Assembly: GCA_008921705.1 (NCBI GenBank)
Contig: VFFE01007034.1
Span: forward strand, 753,250 to 817,249
Source: Burhinus oedicnemus
Taxonomy: Eukaryota; Chordata; Aves; Charadriiformes; Burhinidae
Reading direction: 5' to 3'
DNA: 64,000 nt
The position numbers and the translations under genes are program-made. This document shows, piece by piece, positions 36,270 through 48,570 of this stretch; the stretch's first letter is position 1, and every line of letters begins with the position of its first letter. The notes below the pieces were generated by a model, which did not search any database, was not told the origin of the DNA, and was given only the letters and a program-made list of their open reading frames with translations.

Positions 36270-39200
36270 GCAACTAAGGGCTTTTGGTGCAGTCAAGGTC
36301 CTGACCACTGTAACTTGACAACAAAGTTGTAACATGAAGGAATTACTGTCCTTTAGTAATCTAGTAGCGCCCTGTCCCATTACTCAACTCACCTCAGCAC
36401 ACAGAGTCTTAAAGAGATGGTCCCTCAAGGGATTGGTAAGGTCAGTAGATCCATATATTAAATTTCTGGACAGTAGTTGTCATGCAGATAACTAGGCTTG
36501 TACCTCTACCCAAGAATCCAGTGGTGCACATGAAAGAACCTAGCAGCCCTAAGTAGACACCCAGATGCGTATTTCATGGCATCTCCAATACCTTGCCCTC
36601 TTTAAAAACAAAGCTGTGAATGGAGTACAGGAATTTGCAGAAGTCTGGAAATAAAAGAAGCGTTTCAATTGCGTTCCCTAACCCTTTATCCTGGTCTTCG
36701 AGATCAGCCTATCTAACACTTTGACCGGCTCCTTGAAGCCAACTGGAGAAAAAGCATTTGTTTGGGTTCAGCTAGACCTCTTAGTAACACTCAGTAATGC
36801 TTGGGTACATTAATCATTCAAGGCAGTCAGAATGTTCTCCTTTTTTTAAACTCGGAGATAAAACCATTAGATGCTCCGGCAAGCCTGAGGACACTGTATC
36901 TCTGCCTGAAGAGAGCCACTCTTAACCCTGCTTCTAATGTAACATCTTTACCAACAGTACTGTCTCCCGCCTCTCCTGCAGCCTAAACATAGTTTTGCAG
37001 TCTAAATCTAAAGTTCCACTTCAGTACAACCAGGCATTTAAAGTTTTAATCTTAATCTTCAAGTCTGAGAACAAAACCCCTCATCTAACATGTGCCATTT
37101 CCAGCCAGAACCACCTTTTCTGTAAAGTGTTCCATTTTATAAACCCCAATCCTTGAGGGCAAACAGCTAATTGTTTAAATGGTGTTGTGCAAATATTCTA
37201 GAGGTGAACAATCCCCCAAACACCTGCTGCTGTAGTTAATGCCTGTGTTTTTACTTCTAGCCATAACATGCATATATATAATCTCTGTCTGTGAAGAGAC
37301 ATTACAGAAGTGTTTTAAAAAGGCAGGAATGTTCAAGTCACCTTCTTCTAGCTTTTCTTTACCAAAAAGACAGAAAGAGAATGTGCAGATAAGTGTGATC
37401 TCAGACCAAATGGCAAGAGAATTTAATTGTTTTTAATACATTAATGTGTTAGAAGGCACACATACATAATGAAGGGCTTCTATTTTGTATGGAAAAGTGG
37501 CCATGCAGTGACTGGATGATAAATCACTTCCCATCCTTGACAATTTTCTGTGAACAAGATTTAATATAAGGCAGCCCACTGGCTGCGCTGCTTGCCTCCC
37601 ACATGGGCTGTGGAAACCCTCAGAAGCGAGGCGGGGGGTGTGGGGGGATAAAAACCAGTGCAGCAGCCCCTGCTCCACAGGAGGGCTATTAACCATTCTG
37701 GTTTGCTGTCCTCCCCTCCAGCACCAACTTACTCGGGTGCCCCACACCCTGTGAAAGCATCCCACAAAAAGCTCGGAGCAATAAGCAAGAGCAGAAACGA
37801 GTTCTTTCACAAGCTGAGATGGCAGTTTATGCCCAGAAGCAAAAGAACCGATAAACCTCATAATACTTTAACCTCACAAGTTAACTGCAGGTATTATTCC
37901 TATTCAAGTGCTTAATCCTACTCCGACTCTCAAACTGGTTGCCTTCATGTCCCACAGCAAAAAATTCCACAGGTTGATTAGATGCCACTTTTAAGTTTAC
38001 TGCCTTTCAAGTGCTTTAAACATGTAGTCTTCATTTTACTGTGTTGATCCAGCATGAAGAGATAAATGGAAGTGTCCAGTTAATTACAACCCAGTCAGCT
38101 CTCATCCTGCTAGAATGAGAGCTGGCCAGGTAACCAAGAGATTCTAATGGCAAGGAAGTTCTTAAACTAAAAGGTAAGGGTTGAGGTTCCAGCTGCCTTA
38201 GATGGATGTGAGAAATGACAAGCAATGTGAGACCGTGTTTTCTGAAGTGGCCCAACCTTGTCCCCAGAGAAACTTTATAACTTAGTTTAGTGATATATTG
38301 GAAGAGTTCACTTTAACAGATGAAATCCAGAAGTTTATTCCATCTATGAAAAACAAGTTAGGATACTATCATAAACGGTTTTTTTTTCAGAGGCAAATAA
38401 GTTTCCACAATAATCAGTGTAGCTGGACCTATTTGGCTAAGAAGAAGCATTGCAATGGTAGTTTAAAAACTTAGAACCAGTATGTGAAGTTCTTCAGTAC
38501 AATAACTCTTGCTCTTTCTTTGCTTGAGTCAGGATATTCACCTCGCATGAGTCTGCAGAAAAACACAAATATTTATTAGCATGCTTTTTACCATACATTT
38601 TAATGTCAAAAATATCAGTTCCATAAAACCAGAATTCTTAATAAGAACATGTTAATTTAGAATAACCTTGTATCACAAAATCATTTCTAATTTTTGAATG
38701 GAATTTTCTGCAAAGTTTAGTTTCAGTAACTTGACACTCACCTGGAATATAGGTCAAAACCTCGTTTCATTGAAAAAATACTTATTTATTTAAGTAAGTG
38801 GGACTGATCTAAGGTGACAGAAAGACTAAGCTACAGATCTTCCAATAGACTCACAGCCAGCAATCATGCAAAATAAACTGTAAGTATCTAAGTCTCAATA
38901 AAGCAGAACAAAGAACTCCAGTGGAGCGTTAGGCCTAGCCAGCCACTGTATAGTCAGAACCTGGGGGGAGCCTGAAACAGATTAACATTACTCCATTTTA
39001 AAGCTTGGAAGAACTTATTTTTTCTTTATGCAAAGAGATTAACATGAGAATCCTTTTACCATGTGTCAGAGATCAGACTGCCTCGGAAGGAGGAAAACCA
39101 AGAACGACATTGATATGAGATAGGAGAGAGACACACAAGAGGCTGACCAAATAACTTCAGTGTAGATGATGGCCTACTGATTGGGGCTGTCAGCTGGGAT

Positions 39201-41880
39201 ATAAAAAACTGGATTTAAACCTCTGCTAAGTCATTCTCTGCCAACCCGCACAAGTGGCCTAAGTAGACAGCTCTTAGCTGTCCCATGGTATCTTTGCACA
39301 TGTGTGTGAAAATATTTTACAAGGTCTTTTAGTTTTCCTTGGCCTTGCCACTATACAAGTAAAGAACCTTTCTTGAACCTCAAACACTTTCATGGGATGA
39401 AGCACTCATCTTTCTGCTGTTGAAAGCTGTGCACTTTTAAAGCTCAGCCTTCTGAAAATTTTGACACAAGAAGCTGGCTGTGTTAGTTCTGTAGAGGATT
39501 CTGCTATGCAAATGGGCACTGAAGTAATAAAATCATCAAAGCAATGCTAGCTATTCAACAATGAGCTGCCGTTTGTTGCCAGAGAAACACTGTGTTGAAT
39601 GAAATGCGTTTAGAAAAACATTACTACAAAGGGAAAATATGAGTAATCAACCTAAAGCAATGAGCCATGGAAGCTTGTTTTATGAAACGTCTTCCGGACT
39701 GTCTCAAAACATTAGACATGCTGACAGAGATATCAGAGAGGTTTTCTGTTATTTCTTGTAGAGGTGGTTTCAATTTTAGATTCATCACCCCAAAACTATA
39801 CCATCTTGGTCTACCTGTCATATTAAGTTTTTGAATGGAGGAGACTGAAAGTCTGAATGTCATGAGAGAACCTGAAAGAACTTCATTCCATCAACATGCT
39901 CATGGTTATGCCTTTTTTGGGTTTGGGGTTTTTTTTGTGTGTGTGTATGAATGTCCTTCTCTAGTTCTTCCATATGACTACATCCCCCTTCCTTGAAGAC
40001 AGAGAATCAAATCCTATACCTTGAACCAACAGGCAAAGAAAGTCTTATATAAGTAGACAAGGAAAATTAAATTTCAGGAACTTAATCTGAGCTCTCCAAA
40101 ATGATCTCCAACCTTGAAGTCTCTTGTTTTATTAAATCCATAGACTTGAAATATAACATAGCCTAACTGACTTATGATAAACCAAAAATTCAGTTTGCAC
40201 ATAAGCAGCTTTCTTTATGGCACGCCATATTCTGCATGGATGGTTGCAAAGTAATCTGGTAATAGTGTGGGATAGTACAAAAGTAATACTTTCTCCACCA
40301 GGAGCAAGAAGACAGCACAAAAAGAACTGTGCCTCTTTGAAATATGCATTTCTTTCCCTCAGGTGCTCCTGGAGTTACACAAATTTGGTTTTGCTTAGGT
40401 TGAGAAAATATACTGGGAGTCACATAAAACCACACTATAGGCCTCATTAGCTGGCTGGGTGATTTTAATAACCTGCAAATGTTTGATTAGGAAAAAATTA
40501 TCTCCTTATGAATGAAATTAAGAAGATATACAAACAAGTCTGGTCATATCGGCATTCTGTATATTGGCATACAGATGTGATTTTGATCATCTGTATGGAA
40601 TAAATAAGTGTATTGGCATATTCTCTATCCTGTACAGATAAGCAATGCCTACAAATATGAACACCAAGAGGCCAAGAGACATGGAAGCTTGAATCCATTG
40701 CACATACCTTTTTTGTTTCAAGGGCATAGGATGAGTTGCAAGTTTAACAAAGTACATTTTCAAGTAAAACATGGAGGCAAAGAGAAGTCACAAGTGGGTA
40801 TGAACTCCCACCTGGGCGTGGAGCTTGCTTGATTAGCTAGTCAACAGACCAGGAAGGTACAATAAAACAAACAAGACCTAATCCTCTTACCCTTTGTGTC
40901 TTAATCGGCTGTGAAAACACAGACTGCAAAACACTCATCAAATACTAAAAACACTGACTCACAGTAAATCTTTTTCTTTCCTTTTAATTTTATTTTTTTC
41001 CCCATCTAGTTTCAAGCCACCTTAGCTAATTTAGGTGTCAACCTACCTTGTAGAAATGCTGTCAATTTATGACATTGTTTCCATTAGAGTGTGTACTTTT
41101 CCACTTTGGTGACTCTTCTTAATAAGAAGTGCCATCAGAATTAAAACACTTGAGGGTAGGATTATGTTTAAGTATATCCATTACTTTTTCTCAAGGAAAA
41201 TAAACTGCCGTTGTCACTTGATAGGTACTTAATCTGTTACAACAGGATTTTTTTTTTTCTGTCATTCTGCTTTTACTGACTGATGCATATTCTCCTATGA
41301 CACTCCCTGGAGAGTTTTTCCTCTGGCCATATATATTGGTCATCAGCAAAGAAAATAACATTCCAGGCATGCAGCTGGTTCTAATATATTGCAGGCACAA
41401 TATCTGAGCCCTTACCAAGCCATCGTGTCTGTTCTGTAGTGCCATCATACCTCAAGGACCTACCTGCTCTACCTCCTCTGAAGTAACCCAGATGCTAATC
41501 CAGATAGCTCTGAGGTCAGATGAGTATCAGAAGAAAGTGAAACAAGATGACACATTCATTTGACTAAATCTTACTGCCTAAATACTCTTGGTAGAGAGCA
41601 CACAAAAATTCAAGCAACTCTAGATGTGATCTCTCTCCTACACTTGGAGTGCATCTGAATAAAAGGCTTCAGTACGACCTTGTTGTTACTACCCACCTAG
41701 TTGAATGCTACAGCCCAGCGAAAGGTTGTTGATAATATAGACACATTTGACAATGCCCAGAGGGGAATGATAGAATCACGGACCAAAGGACAGCAGCAGG
41801 GCTAGATGGAGATCCACTATTCAGTTCTTTCAGTTTGTTTTATCTCACTCTCCAAACGCCTTCATTACAGTTACCTTCAA
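36270..41880. other. Intergenic sequence
   Basis: I recognise no genes or mobile elements. Both strands carry open frames of 60-140 codons around 37.4-37.9 and 39.6-39.9 kb. At 39.6-39.9 kb three different frames are open over the same bases, which is the mark of a chance stop-poor patch rather than a gene. Confidence 0.45.
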
Positions 41881-41885
41881 GCTTA

Positions 41886-42163
41886 TCAATGACATGGTAA
41901 GGTTGCTGATATCCCAACAATCCACTGAAAGCATTCCACTTCTTCTTCCTGTACCAAGTGGAGCCCAGCCCAAAATTCAGTTATGCCAGGTAAAGTATTG
42001 TCTCCCAAGCATCTCTGAATGGATTTAGGCAACCGAGGGAGAGGGATTATTCCAATATTATCGTTATACTCAGGCATATTTAGTGCTGCATGGTCAGCCT
42101 CAGGCATCCAAGAACTATGAGTAAGCACCCTACTGCCACACAAAATGGTGAGATTTAGTTTCT
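41886..42163 (-). other. Candidate terminal exon, unknown minus-strand transcript
   Basis: On the minus strand a T-rich acceptor (TTGTTTTCTGTTTTCAG, AG at 42165-42164) is followed by about 92 open codons ending in TGA at 41886. The product would contain KLNLTILCGSRVLTHSSW near the start and a C-terminal QEEEVECFQWIVGI segment. I recognise no family. The entering phase (two bases) is not compatible with the exit phase of the candidate at 47.6 kb, so the two cannot be joined directly. Confidence 0.2.
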
Positions 42164-43424
42164 CTGAAAACAGAAAACAATAACAGCGGGTTTTGTCCAT
42201 GTTCGGTTTTTAACTCCCACTAGCTTGCTTGTGACATTTAGTTTTGTCAGCTCTTGCAAATTTGTATAAAGTGATCTTTGGCCCCATATGAATTAACTAC
42301 GCCCTCCTTCAGCCCTATGACAATTCTTCAGTGCCCAAAGAAATCTGGCCTTTGTGTCCACTACACATCTGCTGCTTCTGCATCTACAACAGATCTTCAG
42401 CTTCTGACCAAACCTGGGAAGGGTAGTTTCCAGAAGATTTCTCTACACCTCACTCAATGCCAAGGCAGAAATAATTACTTGAGAGGTATTTTGTCCCATT
42501 TATTTCCTGGAATGGAAATTAAGGGAGGATGGTGAGGAGGGAAGAGAGAACCAGAGTGCAAACTGACTCATTTTTTTGTACAGCAGTGGAGCCAGCTCAG
42601 CTGTCCTAAAATGACGGGTAGTTTCTGTTCCACTCCTATCCCAGGAAAATAACATCGGATGCTGTCTCTCCTTTAGCCTAAGCAAAATGAATAGAGGAAG
42701 GGATGGCTTAGCCTCCTGCAGAAACCCTCACTGACTGCTCTTCCCCACAAGGCAGCCAGTCAGAAGCATCCTGTGAAAAAGCCAGCTGTGGACTGCAGCT
42801 TGGCACAACTACCTGACTGCTAGCAGCAGGGGTCAAGACGTGTGATTAAGGTGAGAGGTTCACCAGCTGGCGCTGCTGCTAGAGTGAGCTCAGAGACCAG
42901 GGTGGCTCCAGATGGAAGTAGTTGCTGATGCTATTAATAAATCCTGTGCTTTCTGTCCAACCCTCCGGCTCTATTCTACTCCCCAAATATCCAACTAGAC
43001 TCGGGCTTCTTTGCACAACTCCAGCAATAGAAAGTGAGAGGAGCCAACCCTGCAGAGTATTCGTGGCCTAAAGAACTTTCCTGAGTGGCCAAGGGAGGGC
43101 ATCATGACCCAGGGCTCTCCCAGCCTTGGCATCAGAGGCATGGCTGAGGAAGACGCAAGTGCCTTGGGCTAAGGCAAATTAATTTAGTCTTGTGGCTGTT
43201 CCAGTTCACCCTGAGCCAAGCGGGTTCTGGCCTAGCTGGGAGTATCAGTGTATGGCATAAAGCCAGATGTGCCATCCCCTTCCATAAGGCTCCAAAGTTG
43301 GAATTCAGATTTTATTTAGCTGAGTTGCTGTGCTCCAGCATCGCTAGGCCGGACATCTTTTTTAGAGATTACATTTTACATGTATGTTTTAAATAAATAG
43401 CCTGTATTTTAAGAGCACTTAGCC

Positions 43425-43613
43425 ATAAGTATATAAACTGCTCTGAGGTTTACCCCATTGGAATTAGAATGAACCTAATTCATAATTCAGACATCAGGCT
43501 AGAAACAGCTCAGCTTCACTCCACGGACCTATAGCTTGATGTCTGAACTGCCCACGAGACGCCCTCTAATCCCAATAGCTGTAACCTAACCTCAGAGTGG
43601 TTTCTAAACTTAC
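43425..43613. repeat. Large imperfect palindrome, MITE-like
   Basis: The left half and the reverse complement of the right half align in order. ATAAGTATATAAACTG corresponds to GTAAGTTTAGAAACCA. CTCTGAGGTT (43441-43450) pairs exactly with AACCTCAGAG (43588-43597). ATTGGAATTAGA corresponds to ATTGGGATTAGA. TCAGACATCAGGCTA (43487-43501) pairs at 14 of 15 positions with TAGCTTGATGTCTGA (43532-43546). A 30-base spacer remains. The structure is that of a fold-back element or non-autonomous DNA transposon relic. TAAATAAATA flanks it on both sides (43390 and 43614), although that could be AT-rich chance. Confidence 0.7.
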
Positions 43614-43867
43614 TAAATAAATATACTTTTTAAAGAGGAATGCACCATATTTATTAGGGGTTTTGCTCCGTTCAGGCAGACTATCATTTTAGAGCTGTTC
43701 CTATGAGAGAGGCTGTGGAGAGACACAACTATATTCAAGAAAAATTTCAGAGCACACTTTTTTTTTTTGAAAAGAAAAAAAATCTAGACAACTCTATTTA
43801 ACTGAATACAGAAAGTATCTGAAGATACAAATTCTTAAGCTATAGAGGGCTACCTCCCATAAGCACT

Positions 43868-43898
43868 TACCCATGCAAAAACTTTTCTTGCATGGGTA
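43868..43898. repeat. Perfect 11-bp inverted repeat, short hairpin
   Basis: TACCCATGCAA (43868-43878) and TTGCATGGGTA (43888-43898) are exact reverse complements around a 9-base spacer. Confidence 0.85.
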
Positions 43899-44669
43899 GC
43901 CATACTGAATTCACTATGACTGTCCACTTCGGAAGGTTACCAAAGAATGGGCCTAAGCTGTCTACTCTTGTGTTAATTTTTCAATCAACTTTTTTTTTTG
44001 CATGCTCACACACTGTACTCAGGCAAATCAAAAAATATCTTCCCAGTTAAAGTGGAGTGACTGCATGTGGTTTTCCATTAAATTGTGCATTCAACCTTCA
44101 CTCCTACTTTGTATCAAAATCTTGTTCATTACCAAGAATTATAAGCATCAATGTATGAAGACAGAAAAGCTAAATTTTCAAAAGAGTGCTTTTGCAAGAG
44201 GAAGGAATACATTAATGGCATGAATGTCCGGCTGTCTGATCAGATCATGGATTTCAGATTTGATCTTCATTGATAATTTTTCAACTTCACTCAGCACTTC
44301 GTATACTGGAAAAGGACTGTGCAGCAGGGACTTTTCTGAATGCCTTAATACCACAAACTGTATCTGGTCAGTCTGTCTGCTCTCCATGTGTGCCTGGCTT
44401 CACAGCAAATAAATGCCAGAAATAGCATTCCTACAGGATTTCCAGTTCAAAAGCCACAAGAATGCTCTTTCTCATGGTATGGCACCGTGCAATGAAATGG
44501 TGTCATCTGGAAAATTACAGTCTTGGAAACAAATGTTTTTCCCTCTTCACTGATTTAAATCATCTAAAAATAGACGGGTTGTCACATAACTTTTATATTT
44601 GTCAGGGGAGCCCCTCATTTCATCTTGTGACAGTACAAGAAACATATCCCATAACAAGATAGACTGATC

Positions 44670-44691
44670 TTCCTAGGGAATCCCCTAGGAA
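44670..44691. repeat. 9-bp inverted repeat
   Basis: TTCCTAGGG (44670-44678) and CCCTAGGAA (44683-44691) flank AATC. After one mismatch, three more outer pairs (GAT/ATC) form. Confidence 0.8.
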
Positions 44692-47552
44692 TATCTTTTT
44701 TCTTTAGTTGTGCAAACTCCTCAGAAAGAAAACCTGAAAGCAATTCATCAAAGTTTGAGAACCCATTCAAGGTCACTCCAAGCAATGATTTCAAGGAGTA
44801 TTTATATAGTACAAATTTAGGGGGAGAAGGAAGGAAATGTCACGGACTAAACTCTTCAGTTCTTCTTTCTGTTTTCTTAAGTAAGACTTCTTAAAATTGA
44901 TTCCGTATAAAAACAGACTGTCATATTTGTTGGCTGAGAGAAACATCATCTTAATCCGTCTCCCTGATCAGCACAGCTGAGCCACTCTTAAATGATGTTT
45001 ATCTCTCGACTTCAAAAAACAGGAAAACCTCGCAGGTGAGGAGTCACAGAAGACTTTAACAGAAGAAACCAAGGCTTCTAAATGTTCAATTGGTCAAGGA
45101 AGAATCCTTTTGTTTTTTTTTTAACTAGGATAACAGCTCAAAATTATTAGGATGGATTATTTATTTTTTAAGAAAGGTCACCAAACTATCAAAGCCACAG
45201 GTATGTTCTTCTTTATCCATTATTTCTGACTTCCCTCCTCAAACTTCCCATAAAAAAAGCTTCTCGACACTTTTGTCACCATTTGAAGCCAGTGTAAGTG
45301 CAGATGTTTTTGAAGGGGTTTCAAAACATCACCTGCTCTCCCTAAAATCAACCAGTGATGAGCCAGCATTAGTTCCAATCTCCATGTACTTGCTGACTTT
45401 TGCAGAAGCTCAAGGAAAAAGCACGTTCCCCATTTGGAAAGTGTCTCACTCTCATCTTTTTTTGACCATTTTTACATAATCAGTAAAAAACCTTGACCTA
45501 TAAGCTACCTCATTACAAGTGTAGATCTTTATTTCTATCTGACAGGCTTCATGCTTTCACTACTAAGAGTTCAAGGGTTCAGGCCACACTGATGGTCTGA
45601 AGCTGCACAGACAGAGAAACTCTGGCAGTCTCTTGAATACTACATTTGCAATTCTATATATAATCTATATCACATCAAGGATCAGAGATTCCTTATAAGC
45701 AAAGTAAGCAATAAATTGTAGTGTCTGAATGTGTCTTTGCAGTTTTTAATGACTCACTTCCAAGAAATGTTGACGATGGAGAAAAGAACAAGTTTACAGG
45801 TAGAGAATAGAATATCAATTATCATAACTGGCATGTTAAATTTCAGGTAATGAAAGCGCACTGCAACAATTAAAAAGACTGTAGATCAATTAAAGGCTGA
45901 ATTGTTTTTCTTCTGCTAATGATCCTGTTATTACCTCTTAATACCCTACCAAACTGATACATGCAAGCAAAACTCCAATACACCTTACAAAACTTTTAGC
46001 CTCTCTTTCTCTTAGAAAAGGATGCTGTTTTATTTGTTGGCATCTAGCTTTCTGATGGCAGCTCTATACTAGTTATTAATAATATACACTACAAATTGCC
46101 GTATAAACTCTAGAAACAAAAGACATATCAAAAATTAATTTTTCTAAGTGGGAAAACCTGCTGTTCCTCAGAGCAAGTCCTTTGCTGAAAGTACTTCCTT
46201 GCCGAGCCCCAATAATTAACATCTCCTGGACTGAAAACTAAACACCTCTATTTGGCACGCATAGAAGAGAGATTTGCATGCAAGCTTTCTTCCACATACT
46301 TTTGTTCAACAGCTGTATAGAAGATAAGCCAGGACAGGCACATGACATGCTTTCACATGAAATACACGTGTGAGCCATAAGCCTGCTAGAAATTCCCAGA
46401 ACCACAACATTTCACTTGTCATATTACTTGGCTTCATTCCTACACCGATGGAGTATCAGCTTCAGAGCCTCACTAGGAAAAACAGGCATCTTACATTTTG
46501 GTTTCAGGCATTTGGTCATCCACATTAACAACAATATTGTAGCCATGTTTTAACCATATATCATTATTTTTCTTCATCTGTACTTAACACTTTCTGAAAG
46601 GTTATCAGGCAATTATCAGCAGCAGACATATGCTTCTCTCACAGGTGACAGAAAAACAATGGCTAGTGACAGTTCCAACACAGGAAAAATTGTCCCAAAA
46701 TCTGTATGGAAAGAAAGTTCTGATGACCAGATTTTAAAAAGTAATTAAGCACCTGAATAAGCAGGGAGATATCTACCAGCATTTTTAAATGACTAGATTT
46801 TTAACCATTTAAAAGCTAGTCCCCTTTAAGAAATGGAAGATATTAAATAAGCCTCAGAGCTGGGTTACTTGTTGTGAATATCCTTTTTCAAATTCATGGT
46901 AGTTTGCTTTCTGTCTGACTGTGTTCCTTCTCTGCAGACCATCTGTAACTGTGCCTTGGGGCATGTCCACTCATCTGGGAAAGATTGAGGGCAATGAAGG
47001 AATGAGCAAAAATTGTGTTGTTAAAAGCTTATGAAGGTCAAAGCACTTCCACCACAGCCTCCCACCCTCCCAAGACAAAACTCAAGAGTATTTGTGCGGG
47101 AAAACACCACTATTTGCAAAAGCCATAGACTCAACTTAGCCTCTCAGAGCAGCATAGCTTTGGAGTAGAGGGCTAGGAACGACAGGGAAAAAAAGAAGAG
47201 ACACTGAGCCATTCCCTGCTCCTTGACCTGGGGCACAGACCCCTGCCCCAGCTTAAAAACTTGAAACCATCCATAGAGTTTAATTGCCAGATACCACCTC
47301 ATTCTAGAGCTCCTGCCAGGCCACCTCTTTGCTTTTTGCTTTTCAGTCATTGTCACGCAAGGGTTCACCATCTGCACAAGGCTGAAGTAGCAGCAGGACT
47401 GGTAACTAGCTGATGGGAGGACGAAGCTCCAAGCTGACAGACATCTCCTAGAGGGCAAAAAGGAAGAAACTGTGAGAAAGAAAAGAAACTTTCTGCCACT
47501 CTGAGCAATTTTCATCATGGGAAGGAAATACACGCACTTGGAGTAAACTTAC

Positions 47553-47806
47553 CAGGTTGCATAACACACCAAAGAAGCTGTGTGTCCAGGTGGACCTTGA
47601 AGTGGCTGGAGTATCTTTGTGAGAGGCCCTTCCATGAAGATCAAGAGCTGGATTCCATTGGGATTGTTCTGGTCAGAGCATGGAAATATCTCAAATGTAG
47701 ATGTTACATAGTGCCAGTCACAGAATGATATTGTGCTAGCTGGAATTTGTGAGCATTTCTTAGAGTAGCCACACACAAAGCATTTCTCCCAGTTGTAAAC
47801 AGCTCC
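47553..47806 (-). other. Candidate internal exon, cysteine-containing, unknown
   Basis: On the minus strand TTGTTAGCAG (AG at 47808-47807) opens 254 bases, ending in ACCTG|GTAAGT, a near-perfect donor (GT at 47552-47551). One frame is open for 84 codons and enters in phase 0. It includes VYNWEKCFVCGYSKKC and a later FPCSDQNNPNG segment. A stronger acceptor (TTCCTTTTTTCCCTGCAG) sits about 40 bases further 5', but entering from there, two of three frames stop at once and the third stops midway. If that acceptor is used, the exon would be non-coding. No family is recognised. Confidence 0.28.
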
Positions 47807-48570
47807 CTGCTAACAAATGTTAGCCTGAGGGCTTCCTGCAGGGAAAAAAGGAACATAAAGTTTGTATTGGCATCAGGAGGGGAGCTGCTGTTGTCCATAT
47901 AAGTGTCTAAGCATTAAATGGTTAGATTAAGCCTGCATCTTTATTTTTATTCCAAGTCCACCATAATCAGCACAAGTCTCGCAGCACTGAATTGCCACTT
48001 CATTTCCTAATACAGGTTACATTAACCATCATGACATGCTGTGACAGCACTGAGCATGCTCAAGCGGTTACTATTACTTGGAAAAAAATACATCAAAAAT
48101 GTATTTTAGTTATGGGGTTTTTGCCTCGGCTTCACAAGAATGGCTGGATGCTGAGTTGTAGATAGTATAAAAACTGAGTGCTCATATCGGAAGTACTGTT
48201 ATTTCAGAAAATGCTAGACTCTATTGGAAAGCAAGCCCCAGTCTACTCAAGAAAGTCAGTAATTACCTTCTCATAACTTCCTACTGGGCTGACATAATTT
48301 TGTCTTCATGCAGGCATTGTTGTTCAATAACAGTGCTTGCTACCGAATTTAAGATTAAATATATATTCAGCTCATGTCCATGCACATCCTGCCAATGTGA
48401 AAAACCGTGTACTCTAGAAAAAAACAGAAGGAAAGACCATTAAGCAGCAGGAAGAATCCTGGACCAAAATAAATGTTTTGCTCATTAGATTATATTTTTG
48501 TCCATGTTACTGAAAAATGGAAACGGCAAAATGCAGCTTGTTACAACACTTCCAAGATTTCTGCATAATT

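Noticed and set aside
37433..37861. 142-codon minus-strand frame
   Set aside because: It has no recognisable domain and no matching splice signals, is overlapped by a plus-strand open frame, and is not exceptional for 64 kb of six-frame sequence.
39624..39863. Protein-like 79-codon minus frame
   Set aside because: Two plus-strand frames over the same bases are also open and look equally protein-like, which shows how easily this impression arises by chance here.
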